A DNA stretch of 64,000 bases from Polynucleobacter hallstattensis (GCF_018881835.1 NZ_JACVPO010000001.1:806001-870000); one strand, 5' to 3'. Positions 24,122 to 37,016 are shown, numbered from the stretch's first letter. The notes: a model not told the origin generated them from the letters alone. Translations and numbers: made by a program.

Positions 24122-26039
24122 GAATTTCTTCTTGGGTGCGGCCTAAGCCCTTTTTAAGGTGAACTAATAATAAGGAGAGGGCGGCAGGCGTAACACCAGA
24201 TATCCTGCCGGCCTGACCCAAGGTGCCTGGCTTATGCAAATTGAGTTTTTGCTGAACCTCTTTGGATAAGCCGAGCACTTGGGTGTAATCCAGAGCTTCA
24301 GGCAGTGGAAAGGTCTCGTTATGCTCTTGTCGAGCAATCTCCACAGCCTGCCTCTCGATGTAACCTTGATATTTAATGGAAATTTCAACCTGATCACTAA
24401 TTTGCTGCGCCAAACCTAAATCACTGTCTAGCATCCCTGGCGACCAAAGGCCCTCAGCCAAACTCGTAAGCGCCTCATAAGTAACGCCTGGACGCCTTAA
24501 AAGGTCGGCCAAACTACACTCGTGCGACAGATCTTGACCTAAAAGCTCAGAAACAGCCTTAGCTGATCCATGTTTTGGGCCAATCCAAATAGCTTGTATT
24601 CGAGATGTTTCACGTGAAACAGCCTCTTGTTTCCTACAAAACGTATTCCAGCGGTAATCATCCACCAAACCTAGTTCACGACCAATAGTAGTGAGGCGCA
24701 GATCCGCATTATCTTCACGAAGGCTTAGGCGATATTCTGCACGGCTAGTAAACATACGATAGGGCTCTTGGACGCCTAAAGTAATGAGGTCATCCACCAA
24801 AACACCAATATAAGACTCGCTGCGTTTGGGCAACCAAGACTCCTTGCCCTGTGCCGCCAAGCCGGCGTTGATACCAGCAAGCATTCCTTGGGCAGCGGCC
24901 TCTTCATAGCCTGTTGTGCCATTAATCTGGCCAGCAAAGTACAGGCCAGCAATTGCCTTGGTTTCCAAGCTATGACGTAAATGGCGTGGATCAAAGAAAT
25001 CGTACTCAATGGCATAGCCAGGGCGCACAATTACAGCAGACTCTAGGCCACGGATGCTACGAACCAAATCCCACTGAACATCAAACGGCAGGCTAGTAGA
25101 AATGCCATTGGGGTAAAACTCATTTGTTGTTAGGCCCTCGGGCTCTAAAAAGATTTGGTGGCTGTTTCTGGAGGCAAAACGATGAATCTTGTCCTCAATA
25201 GAAGGGCAATAGCGTGGGCCCACCCCCTCAATAACCCCGGTGTACATCGGGGAACGATCTAAACCGCCGCGAATAATGTCATGAGTTTGTTCATTGGTAT
25301 GCGAGATCCAGCAGGGGACTTGCTTAGGGTGCTGCTCAGGCCGTCCTAAATAAGAGAAAACTGGTACTGGATCCAAATCCCCTGGCTGCTCCAGCATCAC
25401 CGAGAAATCAATGGTGCGCCCATCGATCCTGGGCGGGGTACCGGTTTTTAGGCGGCCCTGGGGAAGCTTCAACTCTTTCAGCCTAGAAGACAAAGAGGTG
25501 GCAGCTGGATCACCAGCCCGTCCGCCAGCATAATTATTTAAGCCTACGTGGATTTTCCCATCCAAGAATGTGCCAGCGGTTAGCACCACCTTTTTGGCCA
25601 TAAACTTCAGCCCCATTTGCGTCACAACACCTTGAACTTCATCGCCCTGAACCAGAAGATCATCTACAGCAGCCTGAAAAAGGGTTAGGTTATCTTGATT
25701 CTCAAGACGGCGACGGATCGCTGCCTTATATAAAACCCGGTCACCCTGTGCGCGAGTTGCACGAACGGCAGGGCCCTTGCTTGAATTCAATATCCGAAAC
25801 TGAATGCCAGCCTCATCAGTAGCTGCTGCCATAGCACCACCCATAGCATCAATCTCTTTAACTAAGTGGCCTTTTCCAATTCCACCAATTGAAGGGTTGC
25901 AGCTCATTGCACCCAAACTCTCAATGCTATGGGTTACGAGAAGGGTATCGCATCCCATGCGTGCAGCCGCAAGGGCGGCCTCAGTTCCGGCGTGACCGCC
26001 GCCAACCACAATGACATCAAAGTTTTTTGAATAACGCAT
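24114..26039 (-). CDS. mnmG: tRNA wobble-uridine modification enzyme MnmG (GidA)
   Basis: A 641-residue FAD protein that works with MnmE to place carboxymethylaminomethyl on U34 of certain tRNAs. The FAD-binding motif [19 protein letters not shown] is at the N-terminus, and the family signatures [19 protein letters not shown] and [12 protein letters not shown] follow. Length is standard. A perfect parS site lies inside the coding sequence (24606-24621) and a second just upstream. The partner gene mnmE is 13.6 kb away across the origin. Confidence 0.98.
   Translation of the reverse strand: MRYSKNFDVIVVGGGHAGTEAALAAARMGCDTLLVTHSIESLGAMSCNPSIGGIGKGHLVKEIDAMGGAMAAATDEAGIQFRILNSSKGPAVRATRAQGDRVLYKAAIRRRLENQDNLTLFQAAVDDLLVQGDEVQGVVTQMGLKFMAKKVVLTAGTFLDGKIHVGLNNYAGGRAGDPAATSLSSRLKELKLPQGRLKTGTPPRIDGRTIDFSVMLEQPGDLDPVPVFSYLGRPEQHPKQVPCWISHTNEQTHDIIRGGLDRSPMYTGVIEGVGPRYCPSIEDKIHRFASRNSHQIFLEPEGLTTNEFYPNGISTSLPFDVQWDLVRSIRGLESAVIVRPGYAIEYDFFDPRHLRHSLETKAIAGLYFAGQINGTTGYEEAAAQGMLAGINAGLAAQGKESWLPKRSESYIGVLVDDLITLGVQEPYRMFTSRAEYRLSLREDNADLRLTTIGRELGLVDDYRWNTFCRKQEAVSRETSRIQAIWIGPKHGSAKAVSELLGQDLSHECSLADLLRRPGVTYEALTSLAEGLWSPGMLDSDLGLAQQISDQVEISIKYQGYIERQAVEIARQEHNETFPLPEALDYTQVLGLSKEVQQKLNLHKPGTLGQAGRISGVTPAALSLLLVHLKKGLGRTQEEIHE
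24606..24621. promoter_or_regulatory. parS site inside mnmG
   Basis: TGTTTCACGTGAAACA, a perfect 16-bp palindrome and an exact match to the parS consensus bound by ParB. It lies within the mnmG coding sequence, 2 kb from parB. Confidence 0.95.
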
Positions 26040-26079
26040 GATTTGCCTCAGATAGGGCGGTGATCATAGCATTTTGTAG

Positions 26080-26093
26080 GTTTCACGTGAAAC
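26080..26093. promoter_or_regulatory. second parS site, upstream of mnmG
   Basis: GTTTCACGTGAAAC, a perfect 14-bp palindrome matching the inner part of parS; the outermost T/A pair is missing on one side. It lies 41 bp before the mnmG start, so ParB binding here could also affect expression of the mnmG-rsmG-parAB operon. Confidence 0.85.
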
Positions 26094-26235
26094 AAATCTA
26101 TGCTTAAACAATAAGCCACATGATCAGTATTTTGTAAGCAATTGATTTAATTGAATATTTTTACAGGCTGAGACAAAACACTCAACCCTCTTGCTGGCGT
26201 CTTACTTTAAGCAGAAAGCGGGGGATCTTAAATGA

Positions 26236-26257
26236 GTACGGCGCCAAAGCGCCATAC
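26236..26257 (-). terminator. possible terminator hairpin after livM
   Basis: A hairpin with the GGCGC / GCGCC stem, extended by GTA/TAC around one mismatch, lies 27 bp beyond the livM stop on the minus strand. The following T-run is weak. The same structure separates the LIV operon from mnmG. Confidence 0.45.
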
Positions 26258-26283
26258 TAAAACCTAATTAATAGAAAAAGAAT

Positions 26284-27213
26284 TTAACTCTTGTTCTTAA
26301 AAAAATGAGTGATTTCACCAACAACGCCTCGACGAAATGCCAAAACACAAACAACAAAAATAAATCCAGTTGCAATGGTGCTCCAAGATCCAATATTAGC
26401 TAAATAGTTTTGCAAGCCGACCACAATGCCCGCGCCGACCACCGGACCAAGAATGGTACCCATGCCGCCCAACAGAGTCATTAAAACAACTTCACCTGAC
26501 ATATGCCAGTGAACATCAGTCAATGTTGCCAACTGAAAGACTAAAGTTTTCAAAGAACCTGCGAGACCGGCTAGAGCAGCGGAGATTACAAAAGAGATCA
26601 GCTTGAAACGATCAACGTCATAACCCAAAGAAACTGCACGAGGTTCATTTTCGCGAATTGCTTTTAAAACCTGGCCAAAAGGAGAATGCACAGTACGAAC
26701 GATCAGCGCAAATCCAAGCAAGAAAATAGCCAGCACAAAGTAATACATGCTGACGTCATCTTTTAAATCAATCAAGCCAAACAACATGCCACGTGGCACC
26801 CCTTGAATGCCGTCCTCGCCACCAGTGAATGGAAGTTGTACCGCCAAAAAGTAAACCATTTGGGAAAGCGCCAATGTCACCATCGCAAAATAAATTCCTT
26901 GACGACGAATTGCCAATGAGCCAATCAAAAATCCTAAAATGCCAGAGCCCAGGACGCCCAAGACAATTCCAAGCTCAGGAGACAAGCCAGCCTCTTTGCA
27001 AAGGTAGGCGGTGATATAGGCAGAGGTTCCGAAAAATGCAGCGTGACCAAAAGAAAGAAGTCCCGTAAAGCCTAGCAATAAATTAAAGGCACAAGCGAAA
27101 AGCGCGAAACACAAGACCTTCATGGCAAAGACTAAATAGATGAAGTCCTGAAAAGGCATCAGCAAAGCAATTAAAACCAAAATGCCATAAAGCAATTTTA
27201 TTTTTGAGCTCAC
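26284..27213 (-). CDS. livM: branched-chain amino acid ABC transporter permease (LivM type)
   Basis: A 309-residue inner-membrane permease with about eight to nine hydrophobic segments. The family pattern LLGFTGLLSFGHAAFFG near residue 48 and the cytoplasmic loop AIRENEPRAVSLGYDVDRFKL (EAA-type) that contacts the ATPases are clear. The imported substrate class is branched-chain or related amino acids, but other compounds such as amides or aromatic acids are also carried by this family. It is the last gene of a livG-F-K-H-M operon and starts directly after livH. Confidence 0.9.
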   Translation of the reverse strand: MSSKIKLLYGILVLIALLMPFQDFIYLVFAMKVLCFALFACAFNLLLGFTGLLSFGHAAFFGTSAYITAYLCKEAGLSPELGIVLGVLGSGILGFLIGSLAIRRQGIYFAMVTLALSQMVYFLAVQLPFTGGEDGIQGVPRGMLFGLIDLKDDVSMYYFVLAIFLLGFALIVRTVHSPFGQVLKAIRENEPRAVSLGYDVDRFKLISFVISAALAGLAGSLKTLVFQLATLTDVHWHMSGEVVLMTLLGGMGTILGPVVGAGIVVGLQNYLANIGSWSTIATGFIFVVCVLAFRRGVVGEITHFFKNKS

Positions 27214-28134
27214 TTATTTCTCCCGGCCGAAAAGTCCAGCAGGACGAATGAGTAACACAATTGCCATAATCACAAAAATAACCACACCAGATGCTTCTGG
27301 ATAAAACACTTTGGTTAAGCCCTCAATCAAACCTAAGGCAAGGCCAGTCAAGATGGAGCCCATGATGGAGCCCATGCCGCCAATCACGACTACTGCAAAA
27401 ACCACAATGATGAGATTCGAACCCATCAGTGGGTTAACTTGAAAAATAGGTGCAGCCAAAACACCAGCAAAACCAGCCAGGCCAACACCATAGGCATAGG
27501 CCAAAGAAATCATTAAAGGTACGTTAATGCCAAATGCCTGAAGTAGTTTTGGATTTTCAGTTCCAGCGCGAAGATAAGAGCCCAGCTTCGTTCTCTCAAT
27601 TACATACCAAGTAAAGAAACAAACCACTAAAGAGGCAACTACTACCCACAAGCGATATTTAGGCAAAATAATGCCAATCGACTCTAATGGAATAACGCCT
27701 TGTAGTAATTCAGGGGCTGGATAACTCTCACCGGAAATTCCATACCAATGGCGGAACATGCCCTCAATAATCAGGGCCAAACCAAAAGTTAACAACAAAC
27801 CATAAAGGTGATCAAGATGGTATAAGCGCTTGAGCATTGTGCGCTCGAGAATTAAACCAAAACCCGCCATCACCAAGGGCACCAAAATTAATGCAAACCA
27901 ATAGTTAATTGAGAACTCAGGAAAGCCAAGCCATTGGCCAATTTGAGTCAAACCAATCCACGCAACAAAAGCTCCCATGGTGTACTGAGCACCATGCGAA
28001 AAATTAATGATATTAAGTAAGCCAAAAATAATAGCGAGGCCCAAGCTCAAAATGGCATAGAAAGAGCCATTAATAAGCCCCACTAAGAGCTGAGCAACCA
28101 GCCCTTGTGGGGTAATTCCAAGAAGTTCAAACAT
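27214..28134 (-). CDS. livH: branched-chain amino acid ABC transporter permease (LivH type)
   Basis: A 306-residue permease. The LivH pattern LVGLINGSFYAILSLGLAIIFGLLNIINFSHG is at the N-terminus, and the loop RAGTENPKLLQAFGIN near residue 195 is the EAA-like contact. Many hydrophobic segments follow. It pairs with LivM to form the channel. Confidence 0.92.
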   Translation of the reverse strand: MFELLGITPQGLVAQLLVGLINGSFYAILSLGLAIIFGLLNIINFSHGAQYTMGAFVAWIGLTQIGQWLGFPEFSINYWFALILVPLVMAGFGLILERTMLKRLYHLDHLYGLLLTFGLALIIEGMFRHWYGISGESYPAPELLQGVIPLESIGIILPKYRLWVVVASLVVCFFTWYVIERTKLGSYLRAGTENPKLLQAFGINVPLMISLAYAYGVGLAGFAGVLAAPIFQVNPLMGSNLIIVVFAVVVIGGMGSIMGSILTGLALGLIEGLTKVFYPEASGVVIFVIMAIVLLIRPAGLFGREK

Positions 28135-28151
28135 GCTAATTAAAAAAACAA

Positions 28152-29375
28152 TTACTTGTTAGTAACCAGCTTGCATCGTGACAATGAAAGTGGTTGTGTT
28201 GCCTCAGCGGCTGGAATCACAGCTTTGACGTTGTAATAATCCCAAGGGCTGGTAGATTCAGATGGCTTCTTCACTTCTAGCAAGTACATGTCATGCTCAA
28301 ACTTACCGTCAGCACGAATTTTTCCTTTAAACAAACCGTCGTCAATATTGGTGGATTTCAAAACCTTCATTACCGCTTGAGTATCATCAGAGCCCGCCTT
28401 CTGAACTGCAGCCAAGTAAGCAAGGACCGAAGAATAAACACCGGCTTGAACGCTGGTCGGCATACGCTTATGTTGCAGAATAAAACGTTTGGCGAACGCA
28501 CGTGTCTTGTCATCTTTATCCCAATAGAAACCTTCGGTTAAGTACATACCTTGAGCAGCATTCAAACCCAAAGAATGAACATCTGAAATAAACATCAACA
28601 AAGGTACAACGGTTTGCTTTTTGTTGATGCCAAACTCGGAAGCCTGCTTAACAGAGTTAATTGTGTCTTGGCCCGCATTTGCCAAGGCAACAACATCGGC
28701 GCCACTTGCTTGGGCTTTTAGCAGATATGAAGAGAAGTCGCTATTCGGAAATGGGTGCTTACTGGTTCCCAATACCTTGCCACCGTTAGCATTAATAACG
28801 TTCGTCGCGTCTCTCTCCAAGGCGGCACCAAAAGCATAGTCAGCAGAAAGGAAGTACCAATTCTTTTTACCCTGCTTTACAACAGCCTTGGCAGTGCCGT
28901 TTGAAAGCGCATAAGTGTCATAGGTCCAGTGCACGTTATTAGCAGTACATTTTTCATTAGTGATTGGCAAAGAAGCTGCGCCAGACACCAAAGTGATCTT
29001 GTTCTTTTGTTCTGCTACTTCCATTACGGCGAGCGCAACGTTGGTGGATACCAATTCAACAATCACATCCACACCATCTTTGTCGTACCACTCACGCGCT
29101 TTGTTAGCAGCAATATCCGCCTTATTTTGATGATCAGCACTAAGCAACTCAATCTTCTTACCAATAACCGTGCCATCCTTTGAAAAATCAGCGATTGCCA
29201 TTTTTGCGGCAATTACCGCACCGGGACCAGCCAAGTCAGAATAAATTGAAGAGAGGTCGGTTAACACGCCAATCTTAACTACATCGCCACTCACTTTAGA
29301 TGTTTGCGCGAATGCTGGGTTTGAACCAAAAAAGGTTGCCGCCACTAGACACGCTGTAATTTGCTTTAACTTCAT
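28152..29375 (-). CDS. periplasmic substrate-binding protein of the LIV-type transporter
   Basis: A 407-residue type I periplasmic binding protein (Peripla_BP_6 family). A signal peptide (about residues 1-23, ending NPAFAQ) is followed by the start of the mature fold, VVKIGVLTDLSSIYSDLAGPG. Two cysteines near the start of the mature domain (ITNEKCTA) and near the end (LSRCKLV) could form a disulfide. The ligand is unknown. Proteins of this size can bind branched-chain amino acids or unrelated small acids. The gene sits between livF and livH. Confidence 0.9.
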   Translation of the reverse strand: MKLKQITACLVAATFFGSNPAFAQTSKVSGDVVKIGVLTDLSSIYSDLAGPGAVIAAKMAIADFSKDGTVIGKKIELLSADHQNKADIAANKAREWYDKDGVDVIVELVSTNVALAVMEVAEQKNKITLVSGAASLPITNEKCTANNVHWTYDTYALSNGTAKAVVKQGKKNWYFLSADYAFGAALERDATNVINANGGKVLGTSKHPFPNSDFSSYLLKAQASGADVVALANAGQDTINSVKQASEFGINKKQTVVPLLMFISDVHSLGLNAAQGMYLTEGFYWDKDDKTRAFAKRFILQHKRMPTSVQAGVYSSVLAYLAAVQKAGSDDTQAVMKVLKSTNIDDGLFKGKIRADGKFEHDMYLLEVKKPSESTSPWDYYNVKAVIPAAEATQPLSLSRCKLVTNK

Positions 29376-29397
29376 TTATGTCTCCTATAAATAACCA

Positions 29398-30102
29398 CTA
29401 AACACCAAGATACTCGTTTAATAAACTTGCTTTTTCCGTAAGCTCATTTTGATTGACAACCTCAACCACATTGCCGTGCTCAACAACATAATGCCGATCT
29501 GCCAAAGGAGCTGCAAATCGGAAGTTTTGCTCCACCAAAACAATAGTGAAGCCCTTATTGCGTAAGCTGGTAACAACCTCGCCCAACTTTTGAATAATCA
29601 CCGGTGCCAAGCCTTCGGTAATCTCATCTAGCAACAGTAACTTTGCGCCAGTTCTCAGAATGCGCGCCATTGCGAGCATTTGCTGCTCGCCACCCGAAAG
29701 TCTTGTACCGGGACTATTGCGTCGCTCATACAAATTGGGGAACATTTCATAAATCTCATCCAAACCCATGCCGCCAGATGCAATCTCTGGCAAGAGCAAC
29801 AGATTCTCCTCAGCACTTAAGCTAGCAAAGATTCCGCGCTCTTCCGGGCAAAAACCGACGCCTAAGCGAGCAATTTTGTAAGTTGGCAACGCAATGGTTT
29901 GGCTGCCATAAATTTCTACCGAACCCGTTCTTTTACTGGTCAGACCTAAGATGGTTTTTAAAATGGTGCTGCGACCAGCGCCATTGCGACCCAGAAGGGT
30001 AACCACCTCACCATCACGAACGGCAAAATTCACACCATGGAGAATGTGGGACTCACCATACCAAGACTCGAGGTTTTTAACCTCCAGCGCCATCGTGCTC
30101 AT
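29398..30102 (-). CDS. livF: LIV-type ABC transporter ATPase LivF
   Basis: A 234-residue ABC ATPase. Walker A reads GRNGAGRSTILK; note Arg in place of the invariant Lys of GKST, which is unusual and may weaken ATP binding. The Q-loop is followed by the ABC signature LSGGEQQML and Walker B LLLLDEITEGLAP with its Glu. It overlaps the livG stop by four bases. The lysine change should be confirmed against the reads. Confidence 0.92.
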   Translation of the reverse strand: MSTMALEVKNLESWYGESHILHGVNFAVRDGEVVTLLGRNGAGRSTILKTILGLTSKRTGSVEIYGSQTIALPTYKIARLGVGFCPEERGIFASLSAEENLLLLPEIASGGMGLDEIYEMFPNLYERRNSPGTRLSGGEQQMLAMARILRTGAKLLLLDEITEGLAPVIIQKLGEVVTSLRNKGFTIVLVEQNFRFAAPLADRHYVVEHGNVVEVVNQNELTEKASLLNEYLGV

Positions 30103-30866
30103 ATGCCATCACCCCCATGGCTACCCATGTAAGCCTCAACCACTAAGGGGTTATTGGAAACCTCTTGGTAGGAGCCTTCGGCCAATACTGAGCCTCGCTG
30201 CAATACCGTGATGCGGTCTGCTATAGAGGAAACTACCTTCATATTATGCTCAACCATCAAAACGGTACGGCCCTTAGCAACCCGATCAATTAACTCGGTA
30301 ACGCGCTCTACATCCTCATGTCCCATGCCCTGTGTTGGCTCATCCAACAACATTAATTCGGGCTCCATTGCCATGGTGGTAGCAATTTCTAGGGCTCTTT
30401 TACGACCATAAGCCAAGTTTAGAGTTTCCTCGTGGGCAAAGTCCGCTAAACCCACCTCACACAAAAGCTGTTCAGCGCGCTCATTGAGAACGCTTAACGA
30501 GTTTCCAGGCTTCCAAAAGTGAAATTCGGTGCCCAATCCTCGCTGCAGTGCAACACGAACATTCTCTAAAACAGTTAAATGTGGGAAAACGGCTGAAATT
30601 TGGAATGAGCGGACAACGCCACGACGTGCGATTTGGGCCGGCCGCTCTTTGGTGATATCAAAGCCATTAAACAAAATCTGGCCGCTAGAGGGCTCTAAGA
30701 ATTTTGTAAGGAGGTTAAAGCAGGTTGTTTTGCCGGCGCCATTGGGCCCAATAAGCGCGTGAATAGTTCCCCGAGCAACATCTAAATTGACATCACTTAC
30801 CGCAGAAAAACCTTTGAAAGTCTTACCAAGGCCAATTGTTTTTAATATTGTTTCTTGCAAACCCAA
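30099..30866 (-). CDS. livG: LIV-type ABC transporter ATPase LivG
   Basis: A 255-residue ABC ATPase and first gene of the operon. Walker A is GPNGAGKTT near residue 37, the signature region is degenerate (NLAYGRKRALEIA, the typical LivG form), and Walker B is LMLLDEPTQGM with the H-loop VEHNM. It pairs with LivF. No regulator is adjacent. Confidence 0.93.
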   Translation of the reverse strand: MGLQETILKTIGLGKTFKGFSAVSDVNLDVARGTIHALIGPNGAGKTTCFNLLTKFLEPSSGQILFNGFDITKERPAQIARRGVVRSFQISAVFPHLTVLENVRVALQRGLGTEFHFWKPGNSLSVLNERAEQLLCEVGLADFAHEETLNLAYGRKRALEIATTMAMEPELMLLDEPTQGMGHEDVERVTELIDRVAKGRTVLMVEHNMKVVSSIADRITVLQRGSVLAEGSYQEVSNNPLVVEAYMGSHGGDGI

Positions 30867-30970
30867 ATCCTTATACCCATCGATAGGCAGGAGTTTGAGA
30901 ATACCCTAAGAAGGGGTTTACTAATATAGCGATAACCCTAAAAACGTAGGGGGTGTAATGATTAATTCGC

Positions 30971-31186
30971 CTAGGTGTTGCTTAGAAAGTTTTGGATTGC
31001 TAGCCTTGCCGCCTCATCCAAAACCTCCACAGGAACTCTTTGAGCGCCCTGAACAATCATCAGAGCATATGGTTTTGCAAGAGCAGCGGCCTCTGGGCAT
31101 AAATGAAGCTCTTCACCAACCGCAGGTGATTGGCTGCGCCAATAATTAATGGCAGCCTCTAAATCCTGAATAGTAATAAACAACAT
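30971..31186 (-). CDS. DUF3717 family small protein
   Basis: A 71-residue protein that matches the DUF3717 pattern known from Burkholderiales: ITIQDLEAAINYWR at the start, ELHLCPEAAALAKPYALMI in the middle. The function is unknown. It is mostly helical in appearance with one Cys. It lies 14 bp downstream of the SET-domain gene on the same strand. Confidence 0.85.
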   Translation of the reverse strand: MLFITIQDLEAAINYWRSQSPAVGEELHLCPEAAALAKPYALMIVQGAQRVPVEVLDEAARLAIQNFLSNT

Positions 31187-31200
31187 GTTGAAAAAAGAAT

Positions 31201-31695
31201 TTACTTCTTATCGAGAGACAGCATTGTGCCTCGACATTTTTTGGCGCCACAACGGCACTCATAATCCTTTTTCATTTGTTTGGTGATGCGCCCATCAACC
31301 CCAAGGGAGTAATCATAAAAAAGCTCCTCACCAACCTTAAGGTCTCTTTTGGCATAGATAAATACGCGAGGCTCACCATCGAAGCTGTCTTCTTGGGTTT
31401 CACAAATTGGCTTGCAGGAGTGGTTAATCCAGCGAGCAGCGTTTCCACCATACTTCGCATCAATACAACGACCATCTTCTAGTGAAAAGTAAAAAGTATG
31501 GTTTGGGTCCTTGGGGTTATGTGGATGGCGCTTCTCCGCCAACTTCCAACTAATTCGCTCGCCTTTGTACTCAATAATGGCATCACCCTTTTTAATTGGT
31601 TTCGCAACAAAAACACCTTTTCCATGAATAGGTGAAGATTTGACAACAATGCGCGAACGATCAATTTTTGGAGCTACTAATTTCTTTTTACTCAT
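31201..31695 (-). CDS. SET-domain protein, putative lysine methyltransferase
   Basis: A 164-residue protein that is almost only a SET domain. SAM-binding and catalytic motifs are present: GKGVFVAKPIKKGD near residue 26, RWINHSC near 87, GEELFYDYSL near 122, and a post-SET CxCx4C cluster (CRCGAKKC) near 146 that binds zinc. Bacterial SET proteins of this type exist in several betaproteobacteria, but their targets are not established. The N-terminus is rich in lysine. It lies five bases downstream of gyrB, so it is probably co-transcribed. Confidence 0.9.
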   Translation of the reverse strand: MSKKKLVAPKIDRSRIVVKSSPIHGKGVFVAKPIKKGDAIIEYKGERISWKLAEKRHPHNPKDPNHTFYFSLEDGRCIDAKYGGNAARWINHSCKPICETQEDSFDGEPRVFIYAKRDLKVGEELFYDYSLGVDGRITKQMKKDYECRCGAKKCRGTMLSLDKK

Positions 31696-31700
31696 TTAAA

Positions 31701-34205
<2,505 letters not shown>

Positions 34206-34210
34206 CTAAA

Positions 34211-35326
34211 TTAAATACGCATTGGCATCACAACATACTTGAAATCTTCAGAACCAGGTAAGGTAATCACTGCACTGCTGTTCGCATCACCCAAACTAAT
34301 TTGAATTTTTTCATTTTTCAGGTTTGATAAAACATCTAATAAATAACTTACATTGAAGCCAATCTCAACATCATCCCCACTATATTCAGTTTCAATCTCT
34401 TCTTGCGCCTCTTCTTGTTCAGCATTGGTTGATTGAACTGTGATTCGATTTGGTGACAATGAAAAGCGAACACCTTTGAATTTATCGGTTGTCAAAATTG
34501 CAGCACGCTGTAATGCGGACTGCAAAACATCACGTCCAACCACTAATGAATTTTTGTGGCCCTTAGGAATCACTCGTTGAAAATCAGGGAATTTACCCTC
34601 AACTAATTTTGAAATTAACTCAATGTCACCAAAAGTAAATTTCACCTGATTAGACATGAGACTCATCTCTAACATCTCATCAGAGTCCTCGAGTAAGTGT
34701 TGGCACTCAAGAATGGTTTTGCGGGGAATAATAATTTCCTGCCTCTGTCCGGAGCCTGCTGGAGCCTCAGCTAATTCAACCTGAGAATAGGCTAAACGAT
34801 GACCATCGGTGGCCACAGCAATCACCTGCTTACCCTCAACAACCAACAACATCCCATTGAGGTAATACCGAATATCCTGCTGCGCCATAGCGAAGTGAAC
34901 TTGACTAACCAGTTGACGAAAACTCTTTTGAGTCATTCTCCAGCTCGCAGTTACCTCACCAACACTTTGCATTACCGGGAACTCTGATGCAGATAGGGTT
35001 TGTAAAGAGAAGCGGCTTTTTCCACTCTGCACAACCATTTTGTTATCTTTTAGGTTTAGCGCCACTGGACCTTCTGGGAGTGCACGCAAAATATCCAAAA
35101 GTTTTCTTGCTGCAACAGTAGTAGTGACATCTTCAGCACCCACGCCAAAACTTGCATTAGTCGTGATTTGGATTTCTATATCCGTTGATATAAAAGAAAT
35201 TTTGTCACCCTGTTTTTTGAACAATAGATTTGCCAAAATGGGTAGAGTATGTCGACGTTCAACAATGCCACTAACAACCTGAAGTGGTTTTAATAAACTA
35301 TCCCTTGAAGTGTTTACGAGTTGCAT
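34211..35326 (-). CDS. dnaN: DNA polymerase III beta subunit (sliding clamp)
   Basis: A 371-residue clamp with three similar domains. MQLVNTSRDSLLKPLQVVSGIVERRHTLPIL at the start and the C-terminal peptide VVMPMRI, which forms part of the protein-binding pocket, are typical. It lies between dnaA and gyrB and follows the DnaA-box-rich gap. Confidence 0.99.
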   Translation of the reverse strand: MQLVNTSRDSLLKPLQVVSGIVERRHTLPILANLLFKKQGDKISFISTDIEIQITTNASFGVGAEDVTTTVAARKLLDILRALPEGPVALNLKDNKMVVQSGKSRFSLQTLSASEFPVMQSVGEVTASWRMTQKSFRQLVSQVHFAMAQQDIRYYLNGMLLVVEGKQVIAVATDGHRLAYSQVELAEAPAGSGQRQEIIIPRKTILECQHLLEDSDEMLEMSLMSNQVKFTFGDIELISKLVEGKFPDFQRVIPKGHKNSLVVGRDVLQSALQRAAILTTDKFKGVRFSLSPNRITVQSTNAEQEEAQEEIETEYSGDDVEIGFNVSYLLDVLSNLKNEKIQISLGDANSSAVITLPGSEDFKYVVMPMRI

Positions 35327-35591
35327 TGCTTTTAAATCCTTGTATATATCTTATTAGTAGTAGTAATAAGGTTTGTTATTTCGGTGGATAAGTCAAAAAC
35401 TGTATATAAAACAACCCACTAAAACCAAAAAAACCTGTGGAAAACTTTTGTATAAATCGTGCATAAATCTTGGATAACTTTTTATCAACACCCTATTTTT
35501 GCATGAAGCGCCATCTTTCCACAATTTATCCACACACAATCCCCAAACTTATTCACTGAGCTATCCACAACCTTATCCACAGGCAAAAAAC
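35327..35591. other. dnaA-dnaN intergenic DnaA-box cluster, likely part of oriC
   Basis: Two perfect DnaA boxes TTATCCACA lie at 35526-35534 and 35573-35581. Near-matches lie at 35561-35569 (CTATCCACA), 35549-35557 (TTATTCACT), 35383-35391 (complement TTATCCACC) and 35470-35478 (complement with one or two changes). A/T-rich stretches at 35340-35370 and 35400-35470 could serve as the unwinding element. Genes diverge in direction around this region. Function is inferred from motifs and context. Confidence 0.8.
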
Positions 35592-37016
35592 CTAAGATTT
35601 TAGGGTTTGCTCTATTACGTGGATTTCGTGGTTAAGCTGCCCATCATGAGAGCGCTCTTCACCAATCTTCCGAACGGCGTGTAACACTGTTGTATGGTCC
35701 CGCCCCCCAAATAATTCGCCAATTTCCGGGAGACTTTTCTGGGTTAACTCTTTCGCCATAAACATGGCGATTTGCCGTGGACGCGCAATGTTCGCCGGAC
35801 GCTTCTTGGAATACATATCTGCAACCTTGATGCTATAAAAATCAGCGACTGCTTTTTGGATGTTATCAACTGAAATCTGTCGATTTTGTATGGACAAGAG
35901 GTCCTTTAGGGCCACTCTAGCCACCTCAATCGTCACCTCTTTGCCATGGAAACGAACAAATGCCAAAATCTTTCTTAAAGCACCCTCTAGCTCTCGTACG
36001 TTAGACCTAAGGTGTTTGGCTACAAAGAAGGCCACATCCTCACTCATGGGGATGCCCTCGCTTAAAGCTTTTTTCATTAGAATTGCAACTCGCATCTCTA
36101 GCTCTGGCGGTTCAATAGCGACGGTTAAGCCGGAATCAAATCGTGAAATAAGGCGGTCATCAATTCCAGCCATTTCCTTTGGGTAGGTATCACTTGTAAT
36201 AATGACTTGAGCTTTGTTGCTTAAAAGTGCCTCAAAGGCGTAAAAAAATTCTTCCTGAGTTCTAGATTTACCACTAAAAAATTGAATATCGTCAATTAAC
36301 AGCAGGTCAAGCGAGTGGTAATAGCGCTTAAAGCGATCAAAGGCCTTTTGTTGATAGGCCCTAACTACATCAGAGACATACTGTTCGGCGTGAATGTATC
36401 GAATCCGAGCCCCAGGCTTTTCTTTTAAGAGGTGATTTCCGATTGCATGAATAAGATGGGTTTTGCCCAAACCTACTCCACCATACAAGAACATGGGGTT
36501 GTATGAGGTGCCAGGGTTATGGGCAACCTGAATAGAGGCAGCCCTAGCTAGTTGGTTTGCCTTACCGGTTACAAAAGTATCAAAGGTTAGGTTGGGGTTT
36601 AGTTTGGAGTGATCTTCAATCTCAAAAGCCTGCTCCTCTGTGGAATTGTTGTCCGTAGCCACAACAAACTCTCGCTGCTCAGCGGGCTGCTGGATAGATG
36701 TAGCTTCCACCGCTTGGGTAGCTGACCCCTCAACACTTAGCACAAAACTGAGGTTGATTGGATGACCAAAATACTGATCCGCCAACTCCTGGAGGCGGTC
36801 AGAGAAGGTTTTCTTAATCCAATCAAGCTTGAATCTATTTGGGGCTCCTACGATGAGTGATTGCTCACTCTCATCAAAAGAAACCAAACTCAGGGGCTGG
36901 ATCCAGGTTTTAAATTGTTGTGGGGAAAGCTCGCGAGCAAGCGCGCCAAGCGCGCCGTCCCAAAACCCCAGTGGGCTAGGTGGGTTCAAAGTAATTGGAT
37001 TCTGTAGATTGCTCAT
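35592..37016 (-). CDS. dnaA: chromosomal replication initiator DnaA
   Basis: A 474-residue initiator. Domain I at the N-terminus ([14 protein letters not shown]) is followed by a variable linker of about 70 residues. The AAA+ domain has Walker [11 protein letters not shown] and Walker B LLIDDIQF, and the domain IV signature [16 protein letters not shown] binds DnaA boxes. The frame is open 15 codons further upstream (to 37061) across the DnaA boxes, but the ATG at 37016 (MSNLQNP) fits the family. DnaA boxes on both sides suggest autoregulation. Confidence 0.97.
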   Translation of the reverse strand: MSNLQNPITLNPPSPLGFWDGALGALARELSPQQFKTWIQPLSLVSFDESEQSLIVGAPNRFKLDWIKKTFSDRLQELADQYFGHPINLSFVLSVEGSATQAVEATSIQQPAEQREFVVATDNNSTEEQAFEIEDHSKLNPNLTFDTFVTGKANQLARAASIQVAHNPGTSYNPMFLYGGVGLGKTHLIHAIGNHLLKEKPGARIRYIHAEQYVSDVVRAYQQKAFDRFKRYYHSLDLLLIDDIQFFSGKSRTQEEFFYAFEALLSNKAQVIITSDTYPKEMAGIDDRLISRFDSGLTVAIEPPELEMRVAILMKKALSEGIPMSEDVAFFVAKHLRSNVRELEGALRKILAFVRFHGKEVTIEVARVALKDLLSIQNRQISVDNIQKAVADFYSIKVADMYSKKRPANIARPRQIAMFMAKELTQKSLPEIGELFGGRDHTTVLHAVRKIGEERSHDGQLNHEIHVIEQTLKS

